Of a stretch of DNA of 61,650 nucleotides, positions 16,529 through 26,606 are shown piece by piece. The position numbers were made by a program, and so were the translations under genes. Numbering within the stretch: the stretch's first letter is position 1; the number at the start of each line of letters is the position of its first letter. The DNA comes from Armatimonadota bacterium (lineage in GTDB: Bacteria; Armatimonadota; JAAZEB01), in contig JAAZEM010000006.1 of the NCBI GenBank assembly GCA_012512265.1, forward strand, positions 1 through 61,650, written 5' to 3'. The notes below the pieces were generated by a model that was given only the letters and a program-made list of their open reading frames with translations, did not search any database and was not told the origin of the DNA.

Positions 16529-19500
16529 TCACATCGATTGGAGGAGGTTTCGCACCTCGGTTGGACTGACGCCCCCCTCACTCACCATCTTGCACAGGTC
16601 GCTGATGTCGTGGAGACGGAGACCCCGCGGCTCGGCGCAGACCACGATCTGCATCCGGGTGCTTTTCATCACGCCGGGAAACTCGCGAGCCAGGATGGCA
16701 TCGAGGACCTGCTTTCGGTTGCGCGAAAGCGTCTCGCGCACGCGCTCGTCATTCCCAAAGAGCACGAGCGTGGCCTCCACGAGGTCGGCGGCAAGGGCAT
16801 CGCTGCCCAGATGATCGAACTCTCGCAGGAACTCATCCACCGGTCCAACAGGCTTGCGTTCGGGCTCCTCGTCGGCATCGGCCTGCTCTGGAGCAGGGGC
16901 TGCCTTCTCGCTCGTCGCTTCTTCGCCTGAGGGCGCGTGTTGCACGAGCGGAGTCAGCACCGAGAGGGGAGGACGCACCACTTCGGCCGGGCGCCCGGCG
17001 AGGGCCGCAAACAGGGCATCGTAGAGAGACGCGGTGGTATCCTCCGCGTAGGGCGCCAATGCGGTGGCAAGGTGCTCATACTCCGCGTAGCGGCGGGCGT
17101 TCTCGGTGAGCCGGGCGCGGAGTGCCTCCAGGTCTGATGGAGCCTCTTGGGGGCTACTGGCGTGCCGTGGCCGGCGGGCGTGCCGGCCGCCGCTCTTTCG
17201 CGGAGTGGCAGCCGATTTCAGCAGCGACTGCTTCTCCTCCTCGGAGAGCGTGCCGGCTGCGAGGCGAAGGAGCAGGTCACGGTCGGGCTGAAGCCGCTCG
17301 CAGAGGCGAGTCAGATTGCGGTGCAGGATGGCCAGGATGTCGTCACGCGCGTACGCCAGCTCCTCCAGGGAAGCCGCGCGGAAGTCGATCCCCAGCTCCT
17401 TCGCCACATCGTCGCAGAGCCGGGTGATCAGACGCCCATCGGATGACAGATCGCCAGATCGCAGACGCTCGAAGAGGCGCTCGGCCTCGGCGGCGTCGCT
17501 CAGGTGGATCAGGTCGTCGGCGCGCTGGCCGCCTAGCTTCTCGCCGCTACGCAAGGCGCTCGTGAGGGCATCCCACAGCGGAATCCGCGACGACCGGCGG
17601 ACCTCCATGCTCCGCAAGATCAAGGCGAGGAAGACCGCGTCCGAGAGCGCGGAATCAGCGGGCCGCTGGCTGAGGTAGTGGAGGATCGCTTCGCTCCGAC
17701 CGCGGAGGGTTTCGACAAAGACATCGAAGACATCCGCCGAGAGGATCGGATGCGAGTGCTCGCGCGCGAACAGCACGGGTGTGAGCGGCGCGAGGAGATC
17801 GAACAGGAGCGCCGAAGCGGGCCCGGGCTCCTCCTGGCTGCCGAAAAGCGAGGCGGCCAGGTCGCACAACGCCCACACGCGGCGACGCTGCTCCTCGTCA
17901 GCCCCGGCACCGGCGTGAGACTCAACGAACGCGGCACGAAGGAGATCGTCCAGTTGCCCCGGCTCCACCGGCAGCTCTTGAATGGCCTGCCGCGCATCGC
18001 ACACAAGCTCCAACTGGACCGGCGCGAGCAGCCCGCTCGCTATCAGGTGCTCCTCACATGCGGCATCACTGACAATCCCACGGAGGAGATGTCGGAGAAG
18101 CACTCGCCGATTGTCGATCTCATAAAGCGCGGCAATCAAAGCGCGGGTGCCGTTCTGCCGGCTGCGGATGCTCTGCCGCTGGGCGTTCTGCAAGGCTAGC
18201 ACGGCGAAGCGACAGAAGGCATCCACCTCCTCGCTTGCCCGAATCATCGAGCGCTCGTCACCCAGGGCAGGCAGATGCTCCTGGGCAAAGACGCGCAGCA
18301 TCTCCTTGAGCGAGGTGGCCGCCGCACGATAGCCGGTGACCATTTTGCTGGGCACATACCCGGTGGCGCGCAGCTCTCCCTCGGTCTCCTCTATCTTCGC
18401 TTCGAAGACCCGGTCGAACTCGATGAGCAGGCGCTCGCAGGTGCTTACTGCAGCCCGGATCGCCTCGCGCTGGCCGGGGTCGGGGCGATATGCGGCGAGT
18501 GATGCGCGCGTCTCGGCGGATAAGGGGTGCCGGATGAGCCCGCACCAGACCTCGGCGGCGCTCCCAACGCCGGCCAGTGCCTCGGCGCCATCGAGAACGT
18601 TGGCAATCGCATCCGGTGAGGGGTAGGAGGTGCCGAGGGAGTTCTGGAAGACGACCCAGGCCGGTGCGTCGGTGCACGCCATCAACTCCGCGGCGTCGCG
18701 GATATTCCAGCGCGTGGATTGGCGCGACAGGCGGAATGTGCCCGCGTCGGTGATCCCACCGATCACCCGGTGGGTTCGCTCGGGAAGGAGCAGCTCGCCG
18801 GTGGAGGAGAGAAGCACGGGCGCCTCGGAGTTCACCGGCACCGCGTCTTCAAACGTCTCGGTGAGGCCGGTGGCGCGCGCGACCAGCTCATGCAGCGTTT
18901 CTCCCGATGGCAGGCAGATCTGCGAGAAGGTGCCTTCCGGCACGTTGAGGGGCTGCGCATTCGCCATGACAAGCGCCGCCACGCGAGTCGTCTCGACCCA
19001 ACTCAAGATCTCGTAGGCCAGGCTCCACAGCGCCTGCTTATCGGCGAGAAGCGCCTCCGTCGAAATCGTTTCCTGCGTCAAGCATACATCGAGCCGGCCC
19101 AGGATCTCCGTGATCTGCCGGGCGATGTTCGTGCCCACCAGGGTGCGCTGAAGCTCCTGAGCGATCCACGCCGCCTCATCCCCCAGATCCGCGGTGGTAA
19201 ACAGCTCTTCCAGTTTCCGCTCGCTGCGCGATGAGAGCGCCATGAGCAAGCCCACCCCATGCTCGCGCAGGCTCTGGCGGCCGTTGGGATCGGGCAGGCG
19301 ATCAATCACCTCACTCAACGGCGCGAGGATGCGTTCTCCCTCTTCCTCACCGGCCAGATCGATGACCTGCTGGCGGAGAACTGCGAAATGCGCACGAACG
19401 CCCGCCTCATCGGCGGCCGCCTCCAGCATCCGGTCCACGGTCCGGTCGATGGCGCGCTCCCCTTCAACGGTGCGTTCCGACACCTCGCGGATCTGGCGGG

Positions 19501-20860
19501 CTCGGGCTTCACCAATCCGTTCTGCCAGGGCTCGCTCGTGAGCATCTGCCTGGGCCTCGAGCGAGGCGAGATCCAACACGCGACCGAGGGCTGTGTGGAG
19601 CTCGGCGACAGCCTGGCGGATCCGTTCGAAATTGACCCGGATGACGACGGCATCGCTGAACTCATCGAGCCGGGGGCCCTCAACGGCGCTGGCCGCGGCA
19701 ACGGTGGCAGGGAGCGATGCTTCGACGGCCTGAATCACACGCGCCTGAAGCGCCTCGGCTGTGGCAGAGAGGCGTCGCTGCTTCTCGGCCGCGGTCAAGT
19801 GCGACTGCACCAGATCGCGGAGCGCGGCGACATCATTCCAAATGTCGCGCAGGGGGTCGGACTCAGGCTGGGGCGCAGGGCTTTCAATCACCCCGGAGAT
19901 GAGCGAGCCGATCGGGGCTCCTCCCTCAGCGAGCATATCGGCCGTGTCGATCATCGGTACGGCGATATCCGCCATCCGGCTGCCAACCAGGTCTTCGATG
20001 GCAGCGGTCAGCTCTGCGAGGGGACCATCGAGGATGATCTGGGGTGAGATGCTGTTGAAGGCGGCGCTCAGCAGCCGCGTCGTGCTGTCCGCCAGGTCTT
20101 GCAGCCGGCGTACCTTCTCGGCGATGCGCGTCTCAAGCTCCGCGGCGGCGTCCGGGCTGAGGCCGATCTCTGGAAGCGGCCCGGGCGGCAGCGGGCGCGA
20201 GCGGATCTGCTCGCAGGAGTTGGCGAAACGGTAGATGCAGCTGATGAGCCGGGTCACTGCGTCGTCACGCGCCACCTCATCGGTGACCGCCTGGGCATCC
20301 ATATAGGTGAAATGCCCTGGGGGGCAGACAATCGGCACGAGGGAAAGGAAATCCTGCTTGGGGGCGAGGACAACAGGGTGGAGAAGCTTGCGGTGGGCGG
20401 CACCGCGCACGAAGATACAGAAGCGGCCAAACTGGAGGAAGAGGGCATCGCCCTCTCGCCAGCCGTGTGCCCGAGAAACGGCGCGCAGATCAGAGCACCA
20501 TTTCCGTATCTCGGAAGATTCCAGGGGCACACTCACCCGTGCCGTAGAGTGGTCCATCTGCTGGCACGCATCCTCGCGACAGGCCCGAACTCTCTCCTGC
20601 CATACTGCCAATGCACGGTTGCGACTGGCAGCCTCTGCGTCCCTCGGGTCGAGCACCTCCGATTCGCTAGAGGATGAAGCACGGCTACCGAGGGGTTGAC
20701 CCGAACAGTGAGAACCAATCATCAGCGAGCGCACAATCCTTCCGGATCCAATGGAGTCTGGCCATCCGCCGCTGCGTTCGCGGCGGGGTGCTCCACGACG
20801 GCGTGGCCTCCATGCGGATACAGCATCATCTGGCCCTGCCTGATCATCGGAGGCCAACAA
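16529..20860 (-). CDS. unrecognised 1443-residue, mainly helical protein
   Basis: I recognise no family. The chain is acidic and Leu/Ala/Arg/Glu-rich, with long helical stretches, no signal peptide, no membrane helices and no nucleotide-binding motif. A more globular N-terminal region (about 100-230, with GDALFLQFGRFCIFVRG) is followed by helical repeats, an Arg/Lys-rich low-complexity hinge (RKSGGRHARRPRHASSPQEA, near 1225-1250), an Asp/Glu/Pro linker (near 1335) and a small conserved-looking C-terminal domain. Start is uncertain: TTG 20860 lies just after a TTGACA-17-TATAGT promoter, while ATG 20722 would give 1397 residues and skip an Arg/Gly/Ser-rich head. Codon use resembles the neighbours. 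Cytosolic scaffold or regulator is a guess. Confidence 0.75.
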   Translation of the reverse strand: MLASDDQAGPDDAVSAWRPRRRGAPRRERSGGWPDSIGSGRIVRSLMIGSHCSGQPLGSRASSSSESEVLDPRDAEAASRNRALAVWQERVRACREDACQQMDHSTARVSVPLESSEIRKWCSDLRAVSRAHGWREGDALFLQFGRFCIFVRGAAHRKLLHPVVLAPKQDFLSLVPIVCPPGHFTYMDAQAVTDEVARDDAVTRLISCIYRFANSCEQIRSRPLPPGPLPEIGLSPDAAAELETRIAEKVRRLQDLADSTTRLLSAAFNSISPQIILDGPLAELTAAIEDLVGSRMADIAVPMIDTADMLAEGGAPIGSLISGVIESPAPQPESDPLRDIWNDVAALRDLVQSHLTAAEKQRRLSATAEALQARVIQAVEASLPATVAAASAVEGPRLDEFSDAVVIRVNFERIRQAVAELHTALGRVLDLASLEAQADAHERALAERIGEARARQIREVSERTVEGERAIDRTVDRMLEAAADEAGVRAHFAVLRQQVIDLAGEEEGERILAPLSEVIDRLPDPNGRQSLREHGVGLLMALSSRSERKLEELFTTADLGDEAAWIAQELQRTLVGTNIARQITEILGRLDVCLTQETISTEALLADKQALWSLAYEILSWVETTRVAALVMANAQPLNVPEGTFSQICLPSGETLHELVARATGLTETFEDAVPVNSEAPVLLSSTGELLLPERTHRVIGGITDAGTFRLSRQSTRWNIRDAAELMACTDAPAWVVFQNSLGTSYPSPDAIANVLDGAEALAGVGSAAEVWCGLIRHPLSAETRASLAAYRPDPGQREAIRAAVSTCERLLIEFDRVFEAKIEETEGELRATGYVPSKMVTGYRAAATSLKEMLRVFAQEHLPALGDERSMIRASEEVDAFCRFAVLALQNAQRQSIRSRQNGTRALIAALYEIDNRRVLLRHLLRGIVSDAACEEHLIASGLLAPVQLELVCDARQAIQELPVEPGQLDDLLRAAFVESHAGAGADEEQRRRVWALCDLAASLFGSQEEPGPASALLFDLLAPLTPVLFAREHSHPILSADVFDVFVETLRGRSEAILHYLSQRPADSALSDAVFLALILRSMEVRRSSRIPLWDALTSALRSGEKLGGQRADDLIHLSDAAEAERLFERLRSGDLSSDGRLITRLCDDVAKELGIDFRAASLEELAYARDDILAILHRNLTRLCERLQPDRDLLLRLAAGTLSEEEKQSLLKSAATPRKSGGRHARRPRHASSPQEAPSDLEALRARLTENARRYAEYEHLATALAPYAEDTTASLYDALFAALAGRPAEVVRPPLSVLTPLVQHAPSGEEATSEKAAPAPEQADADEEPERKPVGPVDEFLREFDHLGSDALAADLVEATLVLFGNDERVRETLSRNRKQVLDAILAREFPGVMKSTRMQIVVCAEPRGLRLHDISDLCKMVSEGGVSPTEVRNLLQSM

Positions 20861-20865
20861 TAGCA

Positions 20866-20900
20866 GGTATGACTATACCATAAGATTCCTCCTATGTCAA
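20866..20900 (-). promoter_or_regulatory. sigma70-type promoter with overlapping palindrome, upstream of the 1443-residue protein
   Basis: On the minus strand, -35 TTGACA (20895-20900), a 17-bp spacer and -10 TATAGT (20872-20877). A palindrome GGTAT-gact-ATACC (20866-20879) covers the -10, a position suited to a repressor operator; that role is inference. Confidence 0.75.
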
Positions 20901-21189
20901 CGCCTCCTTGCCTGCCCGCGCGGCGAGAAGACGGATGCCCACGGCGCGCGTCTATGACAGGCTGCGCGGAAGCCTTCGCCCTCCGGGCAGTCCCCGCTCG
21001 AAGCCCCGGGTGGTCAAAGCCCCGGACTGGAGATGCGGGCGGCCTCAGGGTCCACCATCAGTGCCATTCGGGTGGCATGATTACGGCTCTGAAGGGCCGC
21101 ACGAAGCCCGGCTGGCGCGCGTCGCGTGCAACAGGGTGGTGGAAGGGTCTCTCGAACGGCCGTATGGGGTGGGGGAAAGCGAGAGGGGC

Positions 21190-21241
21190 GGGGGAGCCGG
21201 CGGGTGGGCAGAGTGAGCTTCGCCGATCCCTCGGCTCCCCC
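21190..21241 (-). terminator. GC-rich hairpin downstream of the small ORF at 21252
   Basis: GGGGGAGCCG (21190-21199) pairs perfectly with CGGCTCCCCC (21232-21241) around a 32-base loop. It sits just after the stop of the small minus-strand ORF. No U-tract follows. Confidence 0.4.
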
Positions 21242-21251
21242 GGTTCCGGCG

Positions 21252-21488
21252 CTACCGGAAAGTAAAGCCCCGTCTCTCCTTTTTCTGCCGGATAGGAAAG
21301 GAGAAGTGGAAAAGATCCGGTTCGTCGCTCGGGCTGCGCGAATGGCGCCAGGGCAACACCACACACTCGCCGTAGCCACGGGACGCGGCTTCAGCAAGCG
21401 CCTCGCGCGTCGCCTGAGTGAGCGTTTGAGCAAGGACTTCAACGATGATGATGCCGCGGCTGTTCTCTTCCCACTTGGTGACTGCCAC
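21252..21488 (-). CDS. hypothetical small protein, 78 residues
   Basis: The frame reads as ordinary protein (AVTKWEENSRGIIIVEVLAQ, then ATREALAEAASRGYGECVV) with a basic aromatic C-terminus. GTG at 21488 is preceded by AGGAGGG about 12 bases upstream; the frame can be extended to 21530. A hairpin follows the stop. No family recognised. Amino-acid composition is more natural than in the overlapping frames, but it could still be spurious. Confidence 0.4.
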   Translation of the reverse strand: MAVTKWEENSRGIIIVEVLAQTLTQATREALAEAASRGYGECVVLPWRHSRSPSDEPDLFHFSFPIRQKKERRGFTFR

Positions 21489-21846
21489 TGCTAGCGCGTC
21501 CCTCCTCACTCTCCTCAGGTTCGGGCCCACACCGCGCCCGGCATCCCATCACCCCTATGCTTCACCCCGGTCAGCCCCTGCAGGCCGCCGGGCGATTTCA
21601 CGGTCAGGTGCGCTCTGTGGCGGCATCCCGAGTATCCGGGCGCTGGTTGCCTCTTTATGGCAAGCTGCTAAACCGCTGCAGAGCGCCTGGTGACGGCGGT
21701 ATCCGCAAGAAGACCCCGTCCGGCAAAGATTTACCCAACGGACCCCGGGCATAAACGGAGCCCGGAGGCCGCTCCTCCGGGCGAGACAGAAGCTGAAAAG
21801 CGATGACAGGCTATGGGGAGGGAAATGTGGGGTATGAAATGAGGCA
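21489..21846. other. intergenic region, no gene seen
   Basis: Open frames here are shadows of the neighbouring glycosyltransferase or Arg/Pro-rich noise. The only structure noted is the hairpin at 21760-21782. Confidence 0.5.
21760..21782 (-). terminator. probable terminator of the GT39-like gene
   Basis: A 9-bp stem GCCCGGAGG/CCTCCGGGC with a five-base loop lies about 65 bases after the stop at 21847. The minus strand continues GTTTATG, a poor U-tract. Confidence 0.5.
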
Positions 21847-23709
21847 CTACCGGCCACCGATGTCGTCGCGCAGGTAGACGGTGATCGTTGGCGCGGGGTA
21901 CATCCAGTCCTCGGGGGCATGACCGGGGCCGAGTGTTCCGGGCCAAGACGCCACCGGGGCGAAGACCTCCTTGCGATACTCGCGCTCGAGGATGGCGACC
22001 AGCTGCTCTGCCTCCGGGAGCCCGAGGCGCACCCCATCGCGGATTTGCTCCTCCAGGTTGCTGGCGATGAAGCACTCCGGGCGCTCGCGCGCCACCCGCT
22101 CCGCGCTCCAGCCTCCGACGAGGAATTGGTAGGGCCAGGATTCGCGCGCCGCCTCGAACTCTATCCGTGTTTGAGGGCCACCGTTCCAGGGAACGAGCGG
22201 CGGGGTGTAAAACCACGGCTCGGTTGTCAGGGCGACGGTTGCGCCGGGCGTGACAGCGGACCGGATCGCTCCCGCGGCGCGGTCGCGCGGGTCCGGCGAA
22301 GCGAAGAAGAGATCATAGGAGACCGCGGCGCCTAGCGTCCAGAAGCCGATGCCGACGAGGGCAGAGGTGGCCAGGGCGCGCCAGCGCGACCGCTTGGTGT
22401 TGAGGAGCCAGTCGGCGCAGAGGACGCCTGCCCAGGCTGCGAGCATCGGGAGCAGCGGGAGAGTGTAGCGCAGGAACTTCACCTGGGCGGAGCCGATCAG
22501 CAGGTAGTAGGGAATCACCCACGCGGCCACGACCAGATCGGCCGGCGAGCGCCGCTTCGCGGCCTGAGCAATCGCCAGGAGCACGATTGCCAGGAGCGGC
22601 AGGCCAAGCCCGAACCGGAGTGACGTGGTGATGTGGTAGATCCAGGCGGGCAGAGTCCTCACGAAGACCAGGCCGTGACCGGTCCGCACATGCTGCGCTT
22701 CGAAGAGGAAATCGCGCAGAAAGGCAGCCGTGTTGAGCGCAACGCCGGGGCACCCCGCCAGAAACGCCACGGCGCACGTCCCGATGCATGCCAGCGCCGG
22801 CACCAGGAAGCCGCGCCCAAAGGGCACCCGCTTGCCCAGGGGCGGGCACGCGCTCTCTGCGCCCTCAGCGGGGAGTGGTCCTTGCTCGGCCAGCCGGCCG
22901 CGATAGGAGAGCGCCAGCGCCATGAGTGGCGCGAGGAGCACGAGACCGGTGTTGTATTTGGTGGCTGCCGCGAGGCCGGCGCAGAGTCCTGCAAGGATGG
23001 CATCGCGGATCCGAGGGCCTTCCAGCAGGCGCAGTCCCGCGGCGACGGCTGCCGTGGCCCAGAAAGCGGCGCCAATATCGACAGTGAAGTAGTGCGAATG
23101 CGCCACATGCGCGGGAGCCATCGCCAGTAGCCCGGCCGCGCACAGGCCGGCCACGCGCGCCCCCAACTCGGATCGCCAGTAGGAGACCCCTGTCTCCGAC
23201 GCGGGGCCCCGGCCTGCCGCGGTGAGCAACACGCTGTAGGTGGCGCGCCGGAGGACTCCACCCTCGGGCAAGGGTGGCTCGCTACTTGCCCCGCTCGCAT
23301 CCGCTGGCGGCGTGAAGCGAGAGAGGCGCCGGTCGTTCCGGATCAACCGCCGGCCGATATCGAACACCAGGAGCAGCGTGAGGGTGCCAAAAAAGACGGT
23401 CCAGAGCCGGCCGACCAGGTGGAGCCGCGCCGAGAGCGCCCAGGGCTCGCGGCTTGACGGCGAGATCCCCTCCGAGAACTCCCAGGCCAGGCGGGTCAGA
23501 AAGAAGCTCAGCGAGCCATAGTTGTAGAAGCCCGGATCGAAGTCTCCGCCCAGGGGGTCTACCCGGAGCGTGGCCCCGACCTGCAGGGCCTCATCGGGGT
23601 GATAGGAATGGTAGCGATCGATGTTGGGCAGCCCCCATCCAATTCCGATGAGGCGCAGGCCCAACCCGGCGATCACGATGGCCAGCAGCAGGGGATCAAC
23701 GCGGCGCAT
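21847..23709 (-). CDS. membrane glycosyltransferase of the GT39/ArnT-like (PMT_2) type
   Basis: The 620-residue polytopic protein begins with a membrane helix (LLLAIVIAGLGLRLIGIGWG) and then the luminal-loop motif YHPDEALQVG, the Asp-Glu typical of dolichyl/undecaprenyl-phosphate-sugar mannosyltransferase-like enzymes. About 10-12 hydrophobic segments follow, with a soluble C-terminal part (about 490-620). It probably transfers a sugar from a lipid carrier onto an envelope acceptor. ATG at 23709 is chosen over an upstream GTG (23736) because GGGAGAG lies just before it. An extended -10 promoter sits 29 bases upstream. A Ser/Pro-rich insert at about 130-190 is unusual. Confidence 0.85.
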   Translation of the reverse strand: MRRVDPLLLAIVIAGLGLRLIGIGWGLPNIDRYHSYHPDEALQVGATLRVDPLGGDFDPGFYNYGSLSFFLTRLAWEFSEGISPSSREPWALSARLHLVGRLWTVFFGTLTLLLVFDIGRRLIRNDRRLSRFTPPADASGASSEPPLPEGGVLRRATYSVLLTAAGRGPASETGVSYWRSELGARVAGLCAAGLLAMAPAHVAHSHYFTVDIGAAFWATAAVAAGLRLLEGPRIRDAILAGLCAGLAAATKYNTGLVLLAPLMALALSYRGRLAEQGPLPAEGAESACPPLGKRVPFGRGFLVPALACIGTCAVAFLAGCPGVALNTAAFLRDFLFEAQHVRTGHGLVFVRTLPAWIYHITTSLRFGLGLPLLAIVLLAIAQAAKRRSPADLVVAAWVIPYYLLIGSAQVKFLRYTLPLLPMLAAWAGVLCADWLLNTKRSRWRALATSALVGIGFWTLGAAVSYDLFFASPDPRDRAAGAIRSAVTPGATVALTTEPWFYTPPLVPWNGGPQTRIEFEAARESWPYQFLVGGWSAERVARERPECFIASNLEEQIRDGVRLGLPEAEQLVAILEREYRKEVFAPVASWPGTLGPGHAPEDWMYPAPTITVYLRDDIGGR

Positions 23710-23737
23710 CCGGCTCTCCCTATTGTTCCTCAGCACT

Positions 23738-23746
23738 ATTATACCA
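23738..23746 (-). promoter_or_regulatory. extended -10 promoter of the GT39-like gene
   Basis: Minus-strand TGG-TATAAT (extended -10) with no good -35 at 17 bp, 29 bases upstream of the ATG at 23709. Confidence 0.6.
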
Positions 23747-23910
23747 TATCGGCCAGATCCCTCGTGGACGGGTCCCAGCCGGATGCGCCGCGTGAAGGCG
23801 CCTCAACGATTCGCGGCCCATTCGCGCCCTTTCAGGAGTGGGCGCCGGGAAGTGCTTGCGCCGACCGGTTGCTTCTCCCCTGGGCCAGGGCATCCGATCT
23901 CCCCCGTAGC

Positions 23911-26523
23911 CTACTCGCGTGTCGCCCGCTTTTGCAGGTTGTAGAGCGTAGTCAGCGCTTCAACCGGGGTCATCGTCGTGATATCGAGCTGGCGCAGCTC
24001 CTCAACGACGGGATGCTCGGCGATATCAAACAGCTTGAGCTGGAGCGATTCGGCGTGCGTGGGGATGACGGCGCGGTCGCTCGGAATCCCAGTCGCGCTG
24101 GCGCCGTTCTGCTCCAGAGCTGTCAAAACCTCTCTTGCGCGCGCGATCACTGGCGCGGGCAGGCCCGCCAGGCGGGCCACTTCGATGCCGTAGGAGCGGT
24201 CGGTTCCTCCCGGCATGATCTTGCGCAGCCAGACAATGCGGTCGCCCTCCTCCTTGACGGCAATCCGGTAGTTGCGCACGCCCTCCAGGCTCTTTTCCAG
24301 CTCGTTCAGGTGATGGTAATGCGTGGCGAAAAGCGTCTTGCACCCGATGGCGTTGATGTACTCGGCGACCGCCCACGCGATGGCCAGACCGTCGTAGGTG
24401 CTTGTGCCCCGGCCGATTTCATCCAGAATGAGAAGCGAGCGTTCGGTGGCGTTGTTGAGGATGTTCGCGGTCTCGTTCATCTCCACCATGAAGGTGGACT
24501 GCCCGGACGCGAGGTCATCCTGGGCGCCGACGCGGGTGAAGATCCGGTCGACGATGCCGATTCGGGCGGAGTCCGCGGGCACATACGAGCCGATTTGCGC
24601 CATGAGCGTGATCAGCGCCACCTGGCGGAGGAAGGTGGATTTCCCGGACATGTTGGGGCCGGTGATGATCAGGAGGCGGTGGTCGCTCGTGTTGAGGAAG
24701 ACGTCGTTGGGCACGAAACGCTCCTCGGCCTGGTACTTCTCCACCACGGGATGCCGGCCGTTGGTGATCTGGATTTGATCGCCGTCGTCCACCTCGGGGC
24801 GGACGTAGTAGCGTTCAGAAGCGACCTGAGCCAAGCCGGCGAGCACATCGAGTTGAGCGAGGATCCGCGCGCACGCGAGCACGCTCTCGGCGCGCGATGC
24901 CACCTTCTCGCGCACCTGCTGGAAGAGGCGGTACTCTAGCTGGACCACCTTCTCCTCGGCTCCCAGCACCGCCGCCTCATACTCCTTCAGCTCTGGGGTG
25001 ATGAAGCGCTCCGCGTTCGCCATCGTCTGCTTGCGGATGTAGTTATCCGGCACGAACTGGAGGTTCGGCTTGCTCACCTCGATATAGTAGCCAAAGACGG
25101 CGTTGTAGCCCACCTTCAGGCTCTTGATGCCGGTGCGCTCGCGCTCGCTTGCCTCCAGGCCGGCAATCCACGCCTTGCCCTCGGCGCTGCTGCGGCGGAG
25201 CTGGTCGAGCTCCTCGTCGAAGCCCTCCTGAATGAGCCCGCCCTCTCGAAGGGTGAGCGGCGCATCCTCGCGGATGGCACGGGCGATCAGATCGGTCACC
25301 TCGGGAAGCGGACGAAGCCCATCCCGGAGGATGCGCACCGGTTCTGCTTCGGCGGACGCCAGCGCCTCCTGCGCGACGGGCACCTGCTCCAGTGAGGCGC
25401 GCAGCGAGAGGAGATCGCGCGCGTTGGCGGTTCCGGTGGCGATACGCGCGATGAGCCGCTCCAGATCGCCCACCTTGCGCAGGGCCGCGCGCAGCTCCTC
25501 GCGCATCAACAGGTGATCATGCAGCTCCGCCACCACCTCCTGGCGCGCCCGGATCTCAGCGACGTGAAGGAGCGGCTGCTCTAGCCATCGGCGCAACAGG
25601 CGGGCGCCCATCGGGGTGAGAGTCGCGTCGAGCACGCCCAGCAGGCTCTTTGTCTTGGTGCCCTCGCCCAGAGAGAGGTTTAGTTCCAGGTTGCGCCGGG
25701 TGGCGGCATCGAGCGCCATGTATTGCTGTGCCGAGTAGGTGCCGAGCGACTTCAGGTGCCCCAGAGAAGCGATATGCGTCTCGCGCAGGTACTCCAGGGC
25801 TGCATCAGCTGCCTCGATTGCGAGGGGAAGCTCTTCACACCCGAAACCGCGCAGCGAGGCGACGCCGAAGTGCTTCATCAGGCGTTCGCGCGCTGTGGCC
25901 TCGGCGAACGCGGCTTTCTCGCGTGGCGTGACGTTCAGCTGCAGCGATTTGCGGATGGCGCCGGCCAGCCCCTCCGCATCGGCGGGCACCAGCACCTCCG
26001 CCGGCGCGAGGCGCTGCAACTCCTCCATCAGATCCGCTTCGGCGGTCTCCCCCGTAAGCTGCGTCACCAGGAACTCGCCCGTGGAGATATCGACAATCGC
26101 GAGCCCGTAGCCTCCGACGTCGCCAGCGACCGCGGCAAGGTAGTTGTTTGCCTTCGCGTCGAGCATCGAGTCTTCGAGGTCGGTGCCGGGGGTGACGACG
26201 CGGGTGACCTGACGGCGCACCAGGCCGCGAGCGAAGCGAGGGTCTTCCACCTGATCGCACACGGCGACGCGGTGCCCGGCGGCGATCAACTTTGCGATAT
26301 ACTTGTCCACGGAGTGGTGGGGCACGCCACACATCGGGATGCGGCCCAAGGCGCCGGCATCGCGCCCGGTGAGCACGACGTCGAGGATGGGCGCGGCGGT
26401 GACGGCGTCGTCGCCGAACATCTCGTAGAAGTCGCCGAGGCGGAACAGGAGGATGACTTCCGGATGCTGCTGCTTGATCGATTGGTACTGCCGCAGCATC
26501 GGCGTGAGCTTCTCGTCGGACAT
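23911..26523 (-). CDS. mutS: DNA mismatch repair protein MutS
   Basis: MutS recognises mismatches and triggers repair with MutL. The 870 residues match bacterial MutS1. The N-terminal domain has the mismatch-reading motif GDFYEMFGDDA (about 36-46), followed by the connector, lever/clamp and ATPase domains, with Walker A GPNMSGKST near residue 620, the LDEIGRGTSTYDG Walker B/signature, and ATHYHHLNEL. ATG at 26523. No mutL is in the window. The decayed polX remnant lies just upstream in the opposite direction. Confidence 0.97.
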   Translation of the reverse strand: MSDEKLTPMLRQYQSIKQQHPEVILLFRLGDFYEMFGDDAVTAAPILDVVLTGRDAGALGRIPMCGVPHHSVDKYIAKLIAAGHRVAVCDQVEDPRFARGLVRRQVTRVVTPGTDLEDSMLDAKANNYLAAVAGDVGGYGLAIVDISTGEFLVTQLTGETAEADLMEELQRLAPAEVLVPADAEGLAGAIRKSLQLNVTPREKAAFAEATARERLMKHFGVASLRGFGCEELPLAIEAADAALEYLRETHIASLGHLKSLGTYSAQQYMALDAATRRNLELNLSLGEGTKTKSLLGVLDATLTPMGARLLRRWLEQPLLHVAEIRARQEVVAELHDHLLMREELRAALRKVGDLERLIARIATGTANARDLLSLRASLEQVPVAQEALASAEAEPVRILRDGLRPLPEVTDLIARAIREDAPLTLREGGLIQEGFDEELDQLRRSSAEGKAWIAGLEASERERTGIKSLKVGYNAVFGYYIEVSKPNLQFVPDNYIRKQTMANAERFITPELKEYEAAVLGAEEKVVQLEYRLFQQVREKVASRAESVLACARILAQLDVLAGLAQVASERYYVRPEVDDGDQIQITNGRHPVVEKYQAEERFVPNDVFLNTSDHRLLIITGPNMSGKSTFLRQVALITLMAQIGSYVPADSARIGIVDRIFTRVGAQDDLASGQSTFMVEMNETANILNNATERSLLILDEIGRGTSTYDGLAIAWAVAEYINAIGCKTLFATHYHHLNELEKSLEGVRNYRIAVKEEGDRIVWLRKIMPGGTDRSYGIEVARLAGLPAPVIARAREVLTALEQNGASATGIPSDRAVIPTHAESLQLKLFDIAEHPVVEELRQLDITTMTPVEALTTLYNLQKRATRE

Positions 26524-26606
26524 AAGGTCTCCCGCTGGGTTCAGGATCTCAAGGGTTGGGGTTCAGGCGCCACGTGCGCCAGCTGAACCGGGACAACTCT
26601 CTTCAG

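Larger units (their letters stand above)
20861..21251. other. intergenic region without a convincing gene
   Basis: This stretch holds the promoter of the 1443-residue protein at its left end and a strong hairpin at 21190-21241. The plus-strand frames are Arg/Gly/Pro-rich and lack ribosome-binding sites, so I do not call them. No tRNA or recognisable structured RNA was seen. Confidence 0.5.
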
